A stretch of DNA of 12,481 nucleotides from JBBRUG01 sp038247995 (GTDB lineage Bacteria > Chloroflexota > Chloroflexia > Chloroflexales > Chloroflexaceae): contig JBBRUG010000172.1 of the NCBI GenBank assembly GCA_038247995.1, positions 1 to 12,481 of the forward strand, written 5' to 3'. This document shows positions 12,345-12,481 of this stretch, in pieces. Position 1 is the first letter of the stretch, and each line of letters opens with the position of its first letter. A model generated the notes under the pieces. The model was not told where the DNA came from and did no database searches. It was given only the letters and a program-made list of their open reading frames with translations. A program made the position numbers and the translations under genes.

Positions 12345-12481
12345 CGAAACCGGGTAGGTGGGGGGGGGGGGGGCCCCCCCCCCCAACCCCACGAAACAAA
12401 AAATAAATAATTTAAACATTTAAAAAATGAAAAATACACCCAAAAACCCCCCCCCAATATTAACCCAAAAAGGCATGGTGG
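12345..12481. other. Low-complexity window end, probable assembly artefact
   Basis: After the cysO stop come 14 G in a row (12360-12373), 11 C (12374-12384), then about 95 bases of A-rich sequence with further C runs. This composition is unlike the GC-rich coding DNA before it. Nothing here supports a gene. The G/C run is palindromic but is not a credible terminator. I read it as low-quality sequence at a contig end. Confidence 0.75.

Noticed and set aside
12360..12384. Poly-G/poly-C palindrome as a terminator after cysO
   Set aside because: A pure homopolymer pair at a contig end is far more likely a sequencing or assembly fault than a terminator.

Overview
The window is GC-rich bacterial chromosome (apart from its last ~120 bases) and reads as a SUF iron-sulfur cluster operon followed by a cysteine-synthesis cluster that uses a ubiquitin-like sulfur carrier. 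Gene content, the GC-rich codon use and the many short tandem and inverted repeats in the spacers fit the phylum Chloroflexota, probably class Chloroflexia (Chloroflexus/Roseiflexus/Oscillochloris relatives). That placement is inference; there is no rRNA here to prove it.

Layout. 1-277: a heptamer tandem array and a weak promoter. 278-1501: a single-module AAA+ ATPase resembling the second ATPase ring of ClpA/ClpC. 1508-1548: a strong bidirectional terminator shared with a convergent minus-strand gene for a small DUF4177-like protein (1567-1884). 1885-2198: a divergent control region with one good sigma-70-type promoter on each strand; I see no gene in it. 2199-8860: sufR, sufC, sufD, sufS, sufU, sufB and a Rieske ferredoxin, all on the plus strand. 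The sufC-D-S-U-B order is the one known from Bacillus, but the regulator is an iron-sulfur SufR of the cyanobacterial/actinobacterial kind. 8865-8987: a second good promoter and a structured leader. 8988-12344: rhodanese, a second SufU-like protein, a CysM-like synthase, a JAMM/Mec-like metalloprotease and a CysO-like sulfur carrier. 12345-12481: poly-G/poly-C and AT-rich low-complexity sequence unlike the rest, probably an assembly artefact at a contig end.

How the genes work together. SufS takes sulfur from cysteine and passes it to SufU. SufB-SufC-SufD builds the cluster, and SufR senses cluster supply and probably represses its own operon. The second unit probably makes cysteine: rhodanese may supply persulfide sulfur, CysO carries it as a thiocarboxylate, CysM joins it to an activated serine, and the JAMM protease releases cysteine. 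The cysteine would then feed SufS, so the two units form a plausible source-and-sink pair. The E1-like enzyme that adenylates CysO is not in the window.

Most notable points: (i) CysO ends Gly-Gly-Ala, so it probably has to be trimmed before use, plausibly by the adjacent JAMM protease; (ii) a second SufU-like protein sits inside the cysteine cluster; (iii) almost every spacer in the SUF operon is built of 7- or 8-base repeats arranged as two complementary arms, and in places these repeats supply stop codons or the ribosome-binding site; (iv) an imperfect inverted repeat covers the -10 box, Shine-Dalgarno and start codon of sufR.
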